DNA of 14,913 nucleotides from Ophiobolus disseminans (lineage: Eukaryota; Ascomycota; Dothideomycetes; Pleosporales; Phaeosphaeriaceae), in the NCBI GenBank assembly GCA_010093685.1, contig MU006234.1, positions 172,182 through 187,094 on the forward strand, given 5' to 3'. Shown piece after piece: positions 1-6,894 of this stretch. The notes beneath the pieces are model-generated. The model did not search any database. It saw only the letters and a program-made list of their open reading frames with translations, and was not told the origin of the DNA. Made by a program: the position numbers and the translations under genes. Each line of letters begins with the position of its first letter. Positions within the stretch are counted from its first letter, which is position 1.

Positions 1-324
1 AGTATTATATTAGTAGAGATTAAGCTTATATCTCTTAGTAAGGGTCTTGTAGTAGTCTATATCCTCCTTGTAGGCTTTCTAGCCTTGGATTAATAGCATA
101 GATAGGCGTGTTGCCTTCTCAATCCTAGCTGCAGCACTGTACTAGGATAGTTCAGGCAGGTCTAGCATAACTAGCTTGATTAGGAATAGGACTAGTTCTT
201 CTTCCTTTACATTGTCCTAGATGTTGTAGGCAGCGCAGCGCGCTTTAACTTAAGTAAGCTAGGTAGTCTAGTTATACTAGTTACTGAGGATAACAGTTGC
301 ATCGCGTTAATTAATAAGCGACAT
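1..324 (-). pseudogene. Copia gag (5' part, RIP-degraded, runs off window)
   Basis: This is the start of a Copia-type gag on the minus strand, beginning at an ATG at 324-322 about 100 bp inside the LTR at 422-621. One frame can be followed to the window edge. It contains recognisable stretches such as RDATVILS, DNVKEEELVLFLIK, ARIEKATRLSMLL and KAYKEDIDYYKTLTKRYKL, broken by about ten TAG or TAA codons. The stops fall where Trp or Gln would be expected in fungal Copia gag proteins (for example before DNVKEEE), as C-to-T and G-to-A mutation of TGG, CAG and CAA would produce. Gag packages element RNA in virus-like particles; this copy cannot make a full protein. The family call rests on general resemblance and on the adjacent Copia LTR. 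Confidence 0.65.
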
Positions 325-349
325 AGTGTAGTTGTTGAATAGCTTTTGT

Positions 350-402
350 TAGGTAGCCTTAGTAGGTAGCCTTAGTAGTAGCTTTAGTAGTAGCTTTAGT
401 AA
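350..402 (-). repeat. 12-bp tandem repeat in Copia leader
   Basis: About four imperfect 12-bp units (minus strand ACTAAAGCTACT or ACTAAGGCTACC) lie between the LTR and the gag start codon. Single-base insertions separate the last units. Confidence 0.6.
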
Positions 403-421
403 AGGCAGTGAGACTCTTAAT

Positions 422-621
422 TGTTAGATTTAATAAGGTATTAAGACCTAATAATAGATAAGATAAATTGATGATGATGTGTTGTATTGTTGTAGTGTTC
501 CCTAGTTAAGTGCGGAGTTTAACTAGGTGTTAGATCTAGTACTAGTGTGCTAAGGCGCTTGTGCCCGCCCCTTCTGTTTCTTTTAGTGTTAGTAGCCTCA
601 CAGCACCCCTGATATCTAACA
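422..621 (-). repeat. Copia 5' LTR
   Basis: A 200-bp unit with short inverted ends (TGTTAGAT ... ATCTAACA) is repeated almost exactly at 11295-11491, where it is the 3' LTR of a Copia element. Here it lies 5' of a Copia gag on the same strand, so it is read as a 5' LTR. Its outer flank on the right (622 onward) is LINE sequence, so this Copia appears inserted into a LINE fragment. The 5 bp on its two sides (TTAAT and ATTCT) do not match, as expected when only one LTR of the element is in view. Confidence 0.85.
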
Positions 622-963
622 ATTCTATAAAAAGTAATAGCTATTAAAATCGCCTGCAATAAGAAAAGGTAGTGTAAGTTAAAGGTGTAGAAGAGCTCTT
701 TCTACAGTTCTTACTCCTTGTTGTTGTAAGGTAGAGTCTTCTGCTAGTTCTTTCTCGTTGTAGATATTAAGAAGCAGAAAACGCTCTGTAGGCCCTAAGA
801 TTTCTAGTACTAGAAGGTCGTTGTCTATGCTAAGGTCGTCTCTTTGCTTGTGCTTAATAGCAGCTTCTGTGCGAATGTAGATAGCTGTTCTAGGCCTCTT
901 GTCTAATTTAGGCAAGACTAGAGAATAGGATGGATATAGAAAAGAGAACTACACGCCTTCTCT
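622..963 (-). pseudogene. LINE endonuclease fragment (EEP domain)
   Basis: The minus strand encodes the middle of an apurinic-like endonuclease/exonuclease/phosphatase (EEP) domain as found in fungal Tad1-type non-LTR elements. Conserved stretches are RPRTAIYIR, DLLVLEILGPTE, LLLNIYNEK and VERALLHL. After one stop follows the catalytic-type motif AGDFNS near the LTR junction. An open frame covers 679-915, with stops on either side. EEP nicks target DNA to prime LINE reverse transcription. At about 963 the frame passes straight into Gypsy RT (just after the residues of NKDR), so the LINE looks 5'-truncated and inserted in Gypsy DNA. At 621/622 it is cut by a Copia LTR. No LINE reverse transcriptase is visible. 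Confidence 0.8.
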
Positions 964-1940
964 ACTATCTAGCGGTCTTTATTAGCAATTGCATTAAGTG
1001 CTCTGTAGTCAATGCATATACGTAGGCCGCTACTAGGTTTCTTTGCAAAGAGAAGTAGTGCTGTAGCAGAAGAGCTGCTTACCCTAATAAATCCCTTGTC
1101 TAGTAGTAATGTAAGTTCTTTGCGTAGTACTAGTAACTTATTCCTAGACATGTTATAGAGAGGTCCCTATAGTATTTGTAGACTTTTCCTATCTTCTTTA
1201 ATAAGCTTAATGCGGTAGTTAACTCCTTAGCGGTGTAGTAGAAGCTTAGCAGCCTGATTAGGATCAAAGACTGCTAGCTAATAGCGGTAGCTTAAAGGCA
1301 ACAAGTCCTTAATTTGTTCTAGGCTTAGCTAGGCTTTAGGGGCTAAAGCCTTCTGAATATCGGCTAAAGAAGCTGCAAAAATACTAATAGACTTATCCTT
1401 CTTAGATGCTTAGATGTATCTTTGCATAGCAATTGTAGAGATCTTATAAACAGTAGGTTAGGGTAGTAGTTCCCCTTTATTGCTGCTAAGGTAGATACGG
1501 GTTCTTTCTAAGTAAATGTAGATAGACCTCCTTGCTAGTGCAATAGTAACATTATGCATATTAAACTAGAAGCGTCTAAGCAGGATGTTAAAACTAAGGT
1601 AGGTATTTTCTACTATGTATCCCTATCTAGTGCGTGTGTATCCCTTAATATTATATATAAAGTAGCAGGCTTGCCTAATAATTCCGGTTCCTCCTACTTC
1701 TTAAAGGGTCCTAGGTGTAGGTAGATTAATGCACTAGAGTTTAGCTTTTTAAGCAAACTAGGCACTTACAAGGGTATATGTCAGGCAACTAGAATCTAGT
1801 ATAGTAGGTGCATAATAAGTGTAGTTAATTAACATGTGTATAGTAAGTGGTTTTGCTTTTATGTAGGGTTAAAATAAGCGCTAGTTTTGCTTTATCCTTA
1901 AAGCCTTCTCCTTATGCTCCTGCTAGTGACTTTAAGCAGG
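964..1940 (-). pseudogene. Gypsy-1 pol: protease tail and start of reverse transcriptase
   Basis: The minus strand carries the N-terminal part of a Ty3/Gypsy pol. Reading 5' to 3' there is a protease-like tail (YNIKGYTRTR, NTYLSFNILLRRF), a linker (IQKALAPKA, FDPNQAAKLLLHR), the GPLYNMSRNKLLVLRKEL segment at about 1110-1165, and RT motif KGFIRVSSSSA followed by LRICIDYRALNAI at about 975-1040. An open frame covers 969-1151; elsewhere stops interrupt. RT is cut at about 963 before the fingers/palm motifs, at the LINE junction. The same segment recurs at about 10862-11294 in Gypsy-2 with mostly transition differences. The product would copy element RNA into cDNA, but this copy is dead. Confidence 0.85.
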
Positions 1941-2943
1941 AGCTACTCTTTTTCTAATTTAGTATCCTCCTCTTCTAGCTGTAGCCTCTCTGCAATCTTT
2001 ATAGTTGCAATAGTAGTAGGAGAAGGGGGACGTGTAGGAGCATAAGGGCAAGAGCTAATAATGTGTCTAGAAACTCTACAGCGTATACACAAGCGGTTGT
2101 TCCTACGTCTCTAAATCTTATTCTTGCTCACCTACTTAGCGCGTTAATTTTCTAGGGATTAAGCAGCATAAGTGTGTGTAGGTTCCCAATCTATTACTTC
2201 TTTAGAGCTGTCTTGCTGCATATAGCGTTATTGCGCTTGTCCTTTCTATAGTGCTTTAATTGCATCTAGTCTTAACCTAATAGTCTGAAGTAGAGAGGTA
2301 AATCCTCTATACTTAGTAGGGACTAGAAAGACGCTAACTAGTCTCTTCTGCATAGCATAGCTTATAGCATTCTCTAGGAGTGAGATCTTGATAGTGTTAT
2401 TGAATAAAAATACTCTAGCGTTTGCTAGCTTAGTCTTAAAGTGTAGCAGAAACTAGGCAAAAGACTTATGTGTCTTCTGCTTAATAGAGTAGACATTAGA
2501 TAGGGCTTTCTTCTATCGGTTGGGGTCGCTGTATGTGCTAGCTAAGTAATCTAGTAGTTAGGAGCCTAAACTATTCTCCTTCTCTTCCTTAGCTCTAACA
2601 AAAGCCAAGCACATATTCTAGGCATTGCCGCGTAGTCTAGCAAAGATGTAGCGCAGCTAATCTATGTCTAACCCAATACTTCTGCTATTAGTCTTGTTTT
2701 GTTTCTTGCTTCAATTTCCTATCTATCCTATTTAGAGCGTGTTCTATTAAACTCTAAGAGCTGTAGCAGTTTTCCCTTCCTTTTCTTAGACTAGGGTACA
2801 TTAAGGCTTTGTTAAAGAACACTCTAGAGGCCTTGCATAGTCTATTAATTAATAGCGTTGCTTTGAACTATTTGCTGCGTAAAAGCATAGAAGGTTTGCT
2901 CTATAGATAGAGGAGCATTTGCAGCATTGCTGCTGTTAGCCAT
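1941..2943 (-). pseudogene. Gypsy-1 gag with CCHC zinc knuckle
   Basis: A gag-like region starts at an ATG at 2943-2941 (first residues MANSSNAANAPLSIEQTF) and runs to about 1940. It is interrupted by many TAG/TAA codons and has no long open frame. Near its end is a retroviral-type zinc knuckle, C-x2-C-x4-H-x4-C, at 2089-2048 (CIRC, then H, then C). A Pro/Thr-rich and then acidic tail (RPPSPTT, LEEEDTKLEKE) follows. The zinc knuckle is the RNA-binding nucleocapsid signature. Position between the leader and the protease/RT, and the shared strand, make this the gag of the same Gypsy element. Confidence 0.75.
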
Positions 2944-3227
2944 TTGCTTAGGTTCTTCTATAGTATATTCTATTGTGTCCGGTTAATTCCAGTAATTCCA
3001 GTAATTCCAGTGATGTCCAATGATTCCGTTGATGTCTAATGATTCCGTTGATGTCCAATAATTCCGTTAATGTCTAATAATTCCGTTAATGTCTAATAAT
3101 TCCGTTAATGTCTAATAATTCCGTTGTGTTGCTCTCGCAATTGTTCCGTTGTATTGCTCTCGCAATTCCGTTGTAGAGCACTAGGGGATAGCTACACCAG
3201 CTACTTAAGTGGTTAATCGAATTCAAA
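2944..3227 (-). other. Gypsy-1 5' leader
   Basis: The stretch between the LTR (3228-3526) and the gag ATG (2943) has no coding sequence. It is largely made of short tandem repeats (2983-3173). I looked for a primer-binding site just inside the LTR at 3227 and could not match it to a tRNA end. Confidence 0.6.
3012..3125. repeat. 19-bp minisatellite, six units
   Basis: Six contiguous 19-bp units of the form GATGTCCAATGATTCCGTT occupy exactly 114 bp. The first three units keep GATG and some CCA; the last three read AATGTCTAATAATTCCGTT. The differences between units are C-to-T and G-to-A. Two or three 9-10-bp units (AGTAATTCC) precede it at about 2983-3010, and a duplicated stretch around TTGCTCTCGCAATT follows at about 3126-3173. 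Confidence 0.85.
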
Positions 3228-3526
3228 TGTAAGGGGCTAGGCTGAAGACAGTAGGAAGGCTAGGTTAAACAAAGATGAATTCGATAGAGTCTATCTAGAG
3301 CCAGAGAGCAGGCTGACTTTATAGCAGACTGCTAGCTTCTAGAAGTTTCTACATACATTAGCATTTGTTAGCTGTTAGAAGAATATATCTTGTTCTAGCT
3401 AGTTCTAGGACATTCTATAACGTTCTAGGATATTCTATAATGTTCTATGTTCTTCCACAATGTTTCATGTTGTTCTATTGAACTAAAGTGACTCCACTGA
3501 GGATAGCAGAGGTCTAACCTCTTACA
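3228..3526 (-). repeat. Gypsy-1 5' LTR (RIP-mutated copy)
   Basis: This 299-bp unit reads TGTAAGAGG at its right end on the minus strand and ends CCCCTTACA on the left, giving TG...CA ends. It recurs inverted at 6516-6894 and in the same orientation at 7518-7902. The third copy lies next to a polypurine tract and the end of a Gypsy pol, so the repeat is that family's LTR. Here it sits upstream of Gypsy-1 leader and gag on the same strand, hence the 5' LTR. Compared with the 6516 copy it has about four fewer 20-bp internal repeat units and many C-to-T/G-to-A changes. It forms the left wall of the gene island. Confidence 0.85.
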
Positions 3527-3664
3527 CTGGGTTAGGAGGCAGATTAGGTATCTTATTAGAGAGGCTAAGTGTGCTTACATAACGTCGTATCATATTCTGC
3601 ACTATGCTAGATGCGTTTGAACTGTGTCGCTCTTCTAGAGCATTCTACAAAAGTCACATGATAT
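3527..3664. other. left edge of the gene island
   Basis: These 138 bp lie between the Gypsy LTR and the last codon of the HET-S-like gene. No ORF is supported. TA-rich, RIP-like composition extends into it from the LTR. Confidence 0.4.
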
Positions 3665-3852
3665 CTATTTAAAGCTGTCCAAACATGTTGTACGCTCGCT
3701 GTTACGGAGAGCGGTACGTTGTCATCCTATGGTGATCACCACGTTCTATGAAGTCAGAGGTTGATGGTCTAGCCCCCATGAATGGCCATGCTTGCCACCT
3801 GGTTCGCGATCTTGCTGTTGTAGTTGTTGAACGTGGTGCTTCGCTTGTTTTG

Positions 3853-3904
3853 CTTAGAAAGGGTCAGTTACTAAGACTATTTCTTTCTTCCACATAGTAC
3901 CTAC
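3853..3904 (-). other. candidate 52-nt intron in HET-S-like gene
   Basis: On the minus strand the donor GTAGGT starts at 3904, a branch-site match ACTGAC lies at 3868-3863, and an AAG acceptor ends at 3853, 11 nt past the branch A. Both sides are in phase 0, so removal joins the HeLo frame to the amyloid-like frame and removes the stop at 3856-3854. A second AAG ending at 3844 would also keep the phase (61 nt). The acceptor is the weak point, since YAG is usual. Confidence 0.6.
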
Positions 3905-4533
3905 ATCAGATCTCATAGCCGCAGATATTGCAGCCTCAAAGTCCTTTTCCTGGGCTCGGACAATGTCTATTAGAGCAGAAAGGGTCTCTAACATAATCTC
4001 CAAGACTTCGAATTCATAAAGTTTGAGCTGCTCTTGCTTGACAGCTGGAAACACTTCTAGAAGAGCGTTGACTAGATCGATGATGTCCTCAATCAGCCTC
4101 TCAAAGTGTTTCTCCTCGTACAATGCCCACTTCACTTTCTGGCGCAGCGTGGTTCTGTTTTGACGCTGAATGCAAAGCTTCCGCATCTTATCATGCAAGG
4201 ACTGACCCACAGCGTCCATGTCTGCGTGCACGTCAAGGACAGCGAGGCTAGCGTCGTCTAGTTGTACGGAACGCTTATACTTCGCAGAGATTCCCTCAGC
4301 ATCCGCGAACAGCTCCAGTATCTGGCCTAGTATTCTCTCCGCCTTTGATATGTCTTCCTTCTGGACTGTTGCTTCTTGCAGTGATCGAGCGTCTTCGAGT
4401 TCACCGCTTAGGCCCACGGCTTGACCCCAGCGCAAAAGTCGAAGCCGCACATTGTCCAACTTGAGCAAGCTGCTTTGGAAGTTGGTACCAAAGCTGCGGC
4501 CAAGCTGGACGTACTCAAAGCACTCTACGGCAT

Positions 4534-4541
4534 TGTTTGTT
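4534..4541 (-). other. 4-bp tandem duplication (TGTT x2) causing frameshift
   Basis: Plus-strand TGTTTGTT lies exactly where the family has consecutive codons for Phe-Asn-Asn. It shifts the N-terminal 17 codons out of frame with the HeLo body. Four bases is too little for an intron. Confidence 0.75.
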
Positions 4542-4592
4542 AAAGAGGCCGGCAAGCGCGACAATGCCGACAGCGAGGCCACCTGCTTCCAT

Positions 4593-4914
4593 GACGACAG
4601 CTACTCTTGGTCAGTAAGGACGTGAGCAGGCAGATAGGGTGAGCATGAACTGTGGTGGCGATAAGTAGCGCCAACGTGTTCAATGTAGTCAGTGACTGTG
4701 GAAGCGACGGAGACAGGCGTGGCAAGAAAAGTTTCGCAATTCATTGATATTGTCTGAACCGTCTGATCCCATGACACTTTCCGCGCAACAACGGAGCCGA
4801 TAACCTACGTTACTAATCTAAGAAACGCTGCTCATTACCCGGCGCCTCCCTCTCCCATCACAGTGACCCGCACATGATTCTACCTTTCCATCAGTCCATC
4901 AAACTCGCAAGCAC
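4593..4914. other. intergenic region upstream of HET-S-like gene
   Basis: These 322 bp separate the stop codon of the membrane-protein gene (4915) from the HET-S-like ATG (4592). They must hold the terminator of the former and the promoter of the latter, because both genes run on the minus strand. I saw no coding sequence, RNA gene or clear TATA box. A short pyrimidine-rich run on the plus strand (CTCCCTCTCCC, about 4846-4857) is purine-rich on the gene strand. Confidence 0.5.
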
Positions 4915-5726
4915 CTACTGCTCCTCACGCTGAAGCCTTTCCACGCGATCATCCGCAGTCTCGACATACGCAGTCTTGCCCTTGCGCGCCAGCACCATCT
5001 TCGCAAGGCCCGCGCCAATTATCAGCAGCAGCACCGCAGGCAGTCCAGATACTAGGTGCCTTGCGGTCTCCGTCTGAGGACACAACTTCCAAAACGTTTG
5101 CTGGAAGTCGCTCTGACCTAAGTGACTCTCCTTGCGATCGTAGTTCTGGACGATCCTACAGACGGCGAGCTCGTGCGTGCACCTGAATCTGTTGTCGCCC
5201 GTGGACTCTGCCTCCCCCCAAAAGCACAAGCCCCTATTGCCGGTGTTGCGAATGATGCAGGTCAAGATGAACGAGATGAGTGTGCCGATGAGGCCTACGG
5301 TGCCGGGAACGACGAGGAAATAGAGGGTAGATTTGGCGACGTGGGTGTTCTTAGGGGTCTAGTGTGATGTTAGGGGGTAGTTGAGTTGTGCATCAGGGAA
5401 CGACTAACCTTCCATGTGAAGAACGTTCCGAACAAGCCGACGATGCCAACAGTAAGACCAAGCGTCGCTCCGGCGAGTATCATGCTTTCGTTTGTGGTGT
5501 CGTATTGGAGGTGGTCGTAATGTCTGACCTCTCTTGTCGGCAATTCGGGACCTTGCCATACCCCGTACTTGTGCACGTAATCGCCCGCTGGCCATTGTTG
5601 TTCGATAACCTTCGATAGACGGGTGGTGAGATATAAGCATGCGGTCGATATTCCGATCAAGGACAGGGAGCTGAGGAGGGTAGCGACATTGAGTGTCGTC
5701 GCCTTGAGCTTCTCGTTGATAGCCAT
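4915..5726 (-). CDS. predicted four-helix membrane protein, one intron
   Basis: Two exons, 5726-5409 (106 codons) and 5358-4915 (147 codons plus stop), give about 253 residues. The ATG at 5726 has a good fungal context (CACAAAATGG) and follows a CT-rich leader. Predicted membrane helices are about residues 13-36, 82-104, 117-142 (spanning the protein coded just after the intron) and 207-229. This leaves a roughly 45-residue loop after helix 1 (WPAGDYVHKYGVWQG) and a roughly 64-residue loop after helix 3 with Cys at about 151, 166, 173 and 199, which could form disulfides outside the cell or in a lumen. A short charged tail (DDRVERLQREEQ) ends it. The topology recalls fungal SUR7/claudin-like proteins, but I do not recognise the family and see no diagnostic motif. 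There are no RIP-type stops, so the gene looks intact. It lies 322 bp upstream of the HET-S-like gene on the same strand. Confidence 0.8.
5359..5408 (-). other. 50-nt spliceosomal intron
   Basis: Donor GTTAGT follows AAG at 5409, the branch-site match CTAAC (minus strand CCCCCTAACATC) lies about 10 nt before the acceptor, and the acceptor is CACTAG ending at 5359. Removal is phase 0 and joins two frames that each encode membrane helices. Length and signals are typical of ascomycete introns. Confidence 0.85.
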
Positions 5727-6515
5727 TTTGTGGAGCTGGAGTTGTATGTAGGTTGATGCTGGAGAGAGTCTATGACGTGCGACGAAGTGACGCCAGCAGG
5801 ACTTCTACCCTCAACGGCTTGGATGCCTAAGCCAATGCTATCGCGCAGCAAAGCAAGTTCACCAGCAATATTGATTGTACTCAGGGGGAATGGCGCTAGG
5901 CACCTGAGCAAGGGTTGGGGTGAATACGCGACGTGCAAGTCGACTGCGCCTCGTTGGGTCCATGTCGCACCACTCTCCCCGTCTATTAATGCGGGTCAAT
6001 GTCGTCTCCCTACCAGCACAATAGATAAGTCTCGAGACAGTGATTGAATCACATTCGTAAGCGCGTGCTGGCTATGGCGACGTATGCGTTTGCGACTGTT
6101 CGGTAGCCTCCAGGTCCTGCCCATGAGAGCAGTCACGTGCTGCCAAGGAGCCTGCCTGTTTGGGCTTAGCCCGTTTCCATCTCCATCAACTCACCCGAGT
6201 TTCCCACAGTAGTTCATCACCAATACTATCCACTTTCATGTGTCCACTCTTGTGCCTCCCATCAGCGACGATTGGACCTACATTGCTGTGCCTTCAAGTA
6301 AATGCGCGCTGAAACTCTCTATCACCAAGTTAAGCAACCGACCTGCCACGCTCACTATCTTGGAAGGGTAGCAACATCCACACAAACATATTGGCTGACA
6401 TCGCGCATATCAGCGTCTCGGATCTGCTGAGGCGACGAGAACAGGCAAATGGTGTGCTTCTTAGGCTAATAATATCGTAGACCCGAGTAGCCACTGTGGA
6501 CCCGAGTACGATTGT
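5727..6515. other. upstream region of membrane-protein gene; no gene seen
   Basis: These 789 bp have ordinary composition and lie between the membrane-protein start codon and the right-hand LTR. I found no supportable gene: the open frames on either strand lack recognisable protein features. A TCACGTG E-box-type palindrome sits at 6133-6139, about 410 bp upstream of the ATG; its use is unknown. A CT-rich run on the minus strand just before the ATG is typical of fungal transcription starts. A direct repeat ACCCGAGTA occurs at about 6481 and 6501, close to the LTR. Confidence 0.5.
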
Positions 6516-6894
6516 TGTAAGAGGTTAGACCTCTGCTGTCCTCAGTGGATACACTTCGGTTCATTGGAACATTATGGAACGTAATGGAATGTCCTGGAAC
6601 GTCACGAAATGTCCTAGAACGTCATGGAATATCCTGGAACGTCATGGAATGTCCTGGAACGTCATGGAATGTCCTGGAACGTCATGGAATGTCCTGGAAC
6701 GTCATGGAATGTCCTGGAACTAGCTAGAACAAGATATGTTCTTCTAACAGCTAACAAATGCTGATGTATGTAGAAACTTCCAAAAGCTAGCAGTCTGCTA
6801 TAAAGTCAGCCTGCTCTCTGGCTCTAGATAGACTCTATCGAATTCATCTTTGTTCAACCTAGCCTTCCTGCTGTCTTTAGCCTAGCCCCTTACA
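6516..6894 (+). repeat. Gypsy LTR, inverted, nearly free of RIP
   Basis: This 379-bp copy of the LTR at 3228-3526 and 7518-7902 is in the opposite orientation (TGTAAGAGG ... CCCCTTACA on the plus strand). It keeps CpA-rich text such as TTCCATGACGTTCCAGGAC (minus strand) where the other two copies read TTCTATAACGTTCTAGGAC. Its extra length is four more 20-bp units. No polypurine tract precedes it and no leader follows it. Its flanks (ATTGT on the left, GCTAA on the right) are not a target duplication. It may be a solo LTR rearranged after insertion, or a recombination junction. Confidence 0.8.
6581..6720. repeat. 20-bp minisatellite inside LTR, seven units
   Basis: Seven contiguous 20-bp units of GTCATGGAATGTCCTGGAAC fill 6581-6720; the last four are identical and the first three carry one to four changes each. 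The other LTR copies hold about two to three degraded units at the equivalent place. It can be translated without stops, but the product is just the repeat. Confidence 0.9.

Larger units (their letters stand above)
3665..4592 (-). pseudogene. HET-S-like HeLo/prion-domain cell-death gene, broken at both ends
   Basis: One open frame (4541 down to about 3854) encodes a helical HeLo domain: NNAVECFEYVQLGRSFG, LLRWGQAVGL, ILELFADAEGISAKY, LHDKMRKL, TTLRQKVKWALYEEKHFE and EAAISAAMRSD. Residue order and spacing match HET-S/HET-s of Podospora anserina. In that family the HeLo domain forms a membrane pore after templating by a C-terminal amyloid segment, killing the cell in heterokaryon incompatibility or NLR signalling. 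The frame has no ATG near its start. An ATG at 4592, in good context, opens a 17-codon hydrophobic segment (ending VALAGLF) in another frame, which a duplicated TGTT (4534-4541) separates from the rest. After a likely intron (3853-3904) comes an amyloid-like segment (TFNNYNSKIANQV, MAIHGG, then NVVITIG) with a TAG at 3771-3769, a 1-nt frame change near 3755, two more stops, and a final TAG at 3667-3665. Total is about 290 codons. Family call is strong; loss of function is inferred. Confidence 0.85.

Noticed and set aside
4218..4424. Plus-strand ORF in the HET-S-like gene
   Set aside because: Shadow of the HeLo frame on the opposite strand; no protein features.
3854..4582. A complete 242-residue protein starting at 4582
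   Set aside because: The codon at 4582-4580 is GTG, not ATG, and fungi do not normally start there. The next Met in that frame is far inside the domain. The likely original start is the ATG at 4592 in another frame.
5122..5618. Plus-strand ORFs over the membrane-protein gene
   Set aside because: They overlap exons with clear helices and a canonical intron on the minus strand.
5657..6047. ORFs of about 90 residues on both strands upstream of the membrane-protein gene
   Set aside because: They have no recognisable domain, poor start context and overlap each other; this region is more likely promoter and leader.
6581..6720. CRISPR-like array
   Set aside because: The units abut with no unique spacers, and the context is a eukaryotic LTR.
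6545..6727. A small repetitive protein (WNVMECPGTS repeats)
   Set aside because: It is the translation of the 20-bp minisatellite; any frame through a 20-bp repeat without stops gives a 20-residue periodic product.
3228..6894. A DNA transposon or giant cargo element with long terminal inverted repeats
   Set aside because: The inverted repeats are LTRs of a recognised Gypsy family, there is no target duplication at the outer ends (TCAAA versus GCTAA), and no transposase or tyrosine recombinase lies between them.
6516..6894. Ordinary solo LTR insertion
   Set aside because: The flanking five bases do not match, so a simple solo LTR with intact flanks is not supported.
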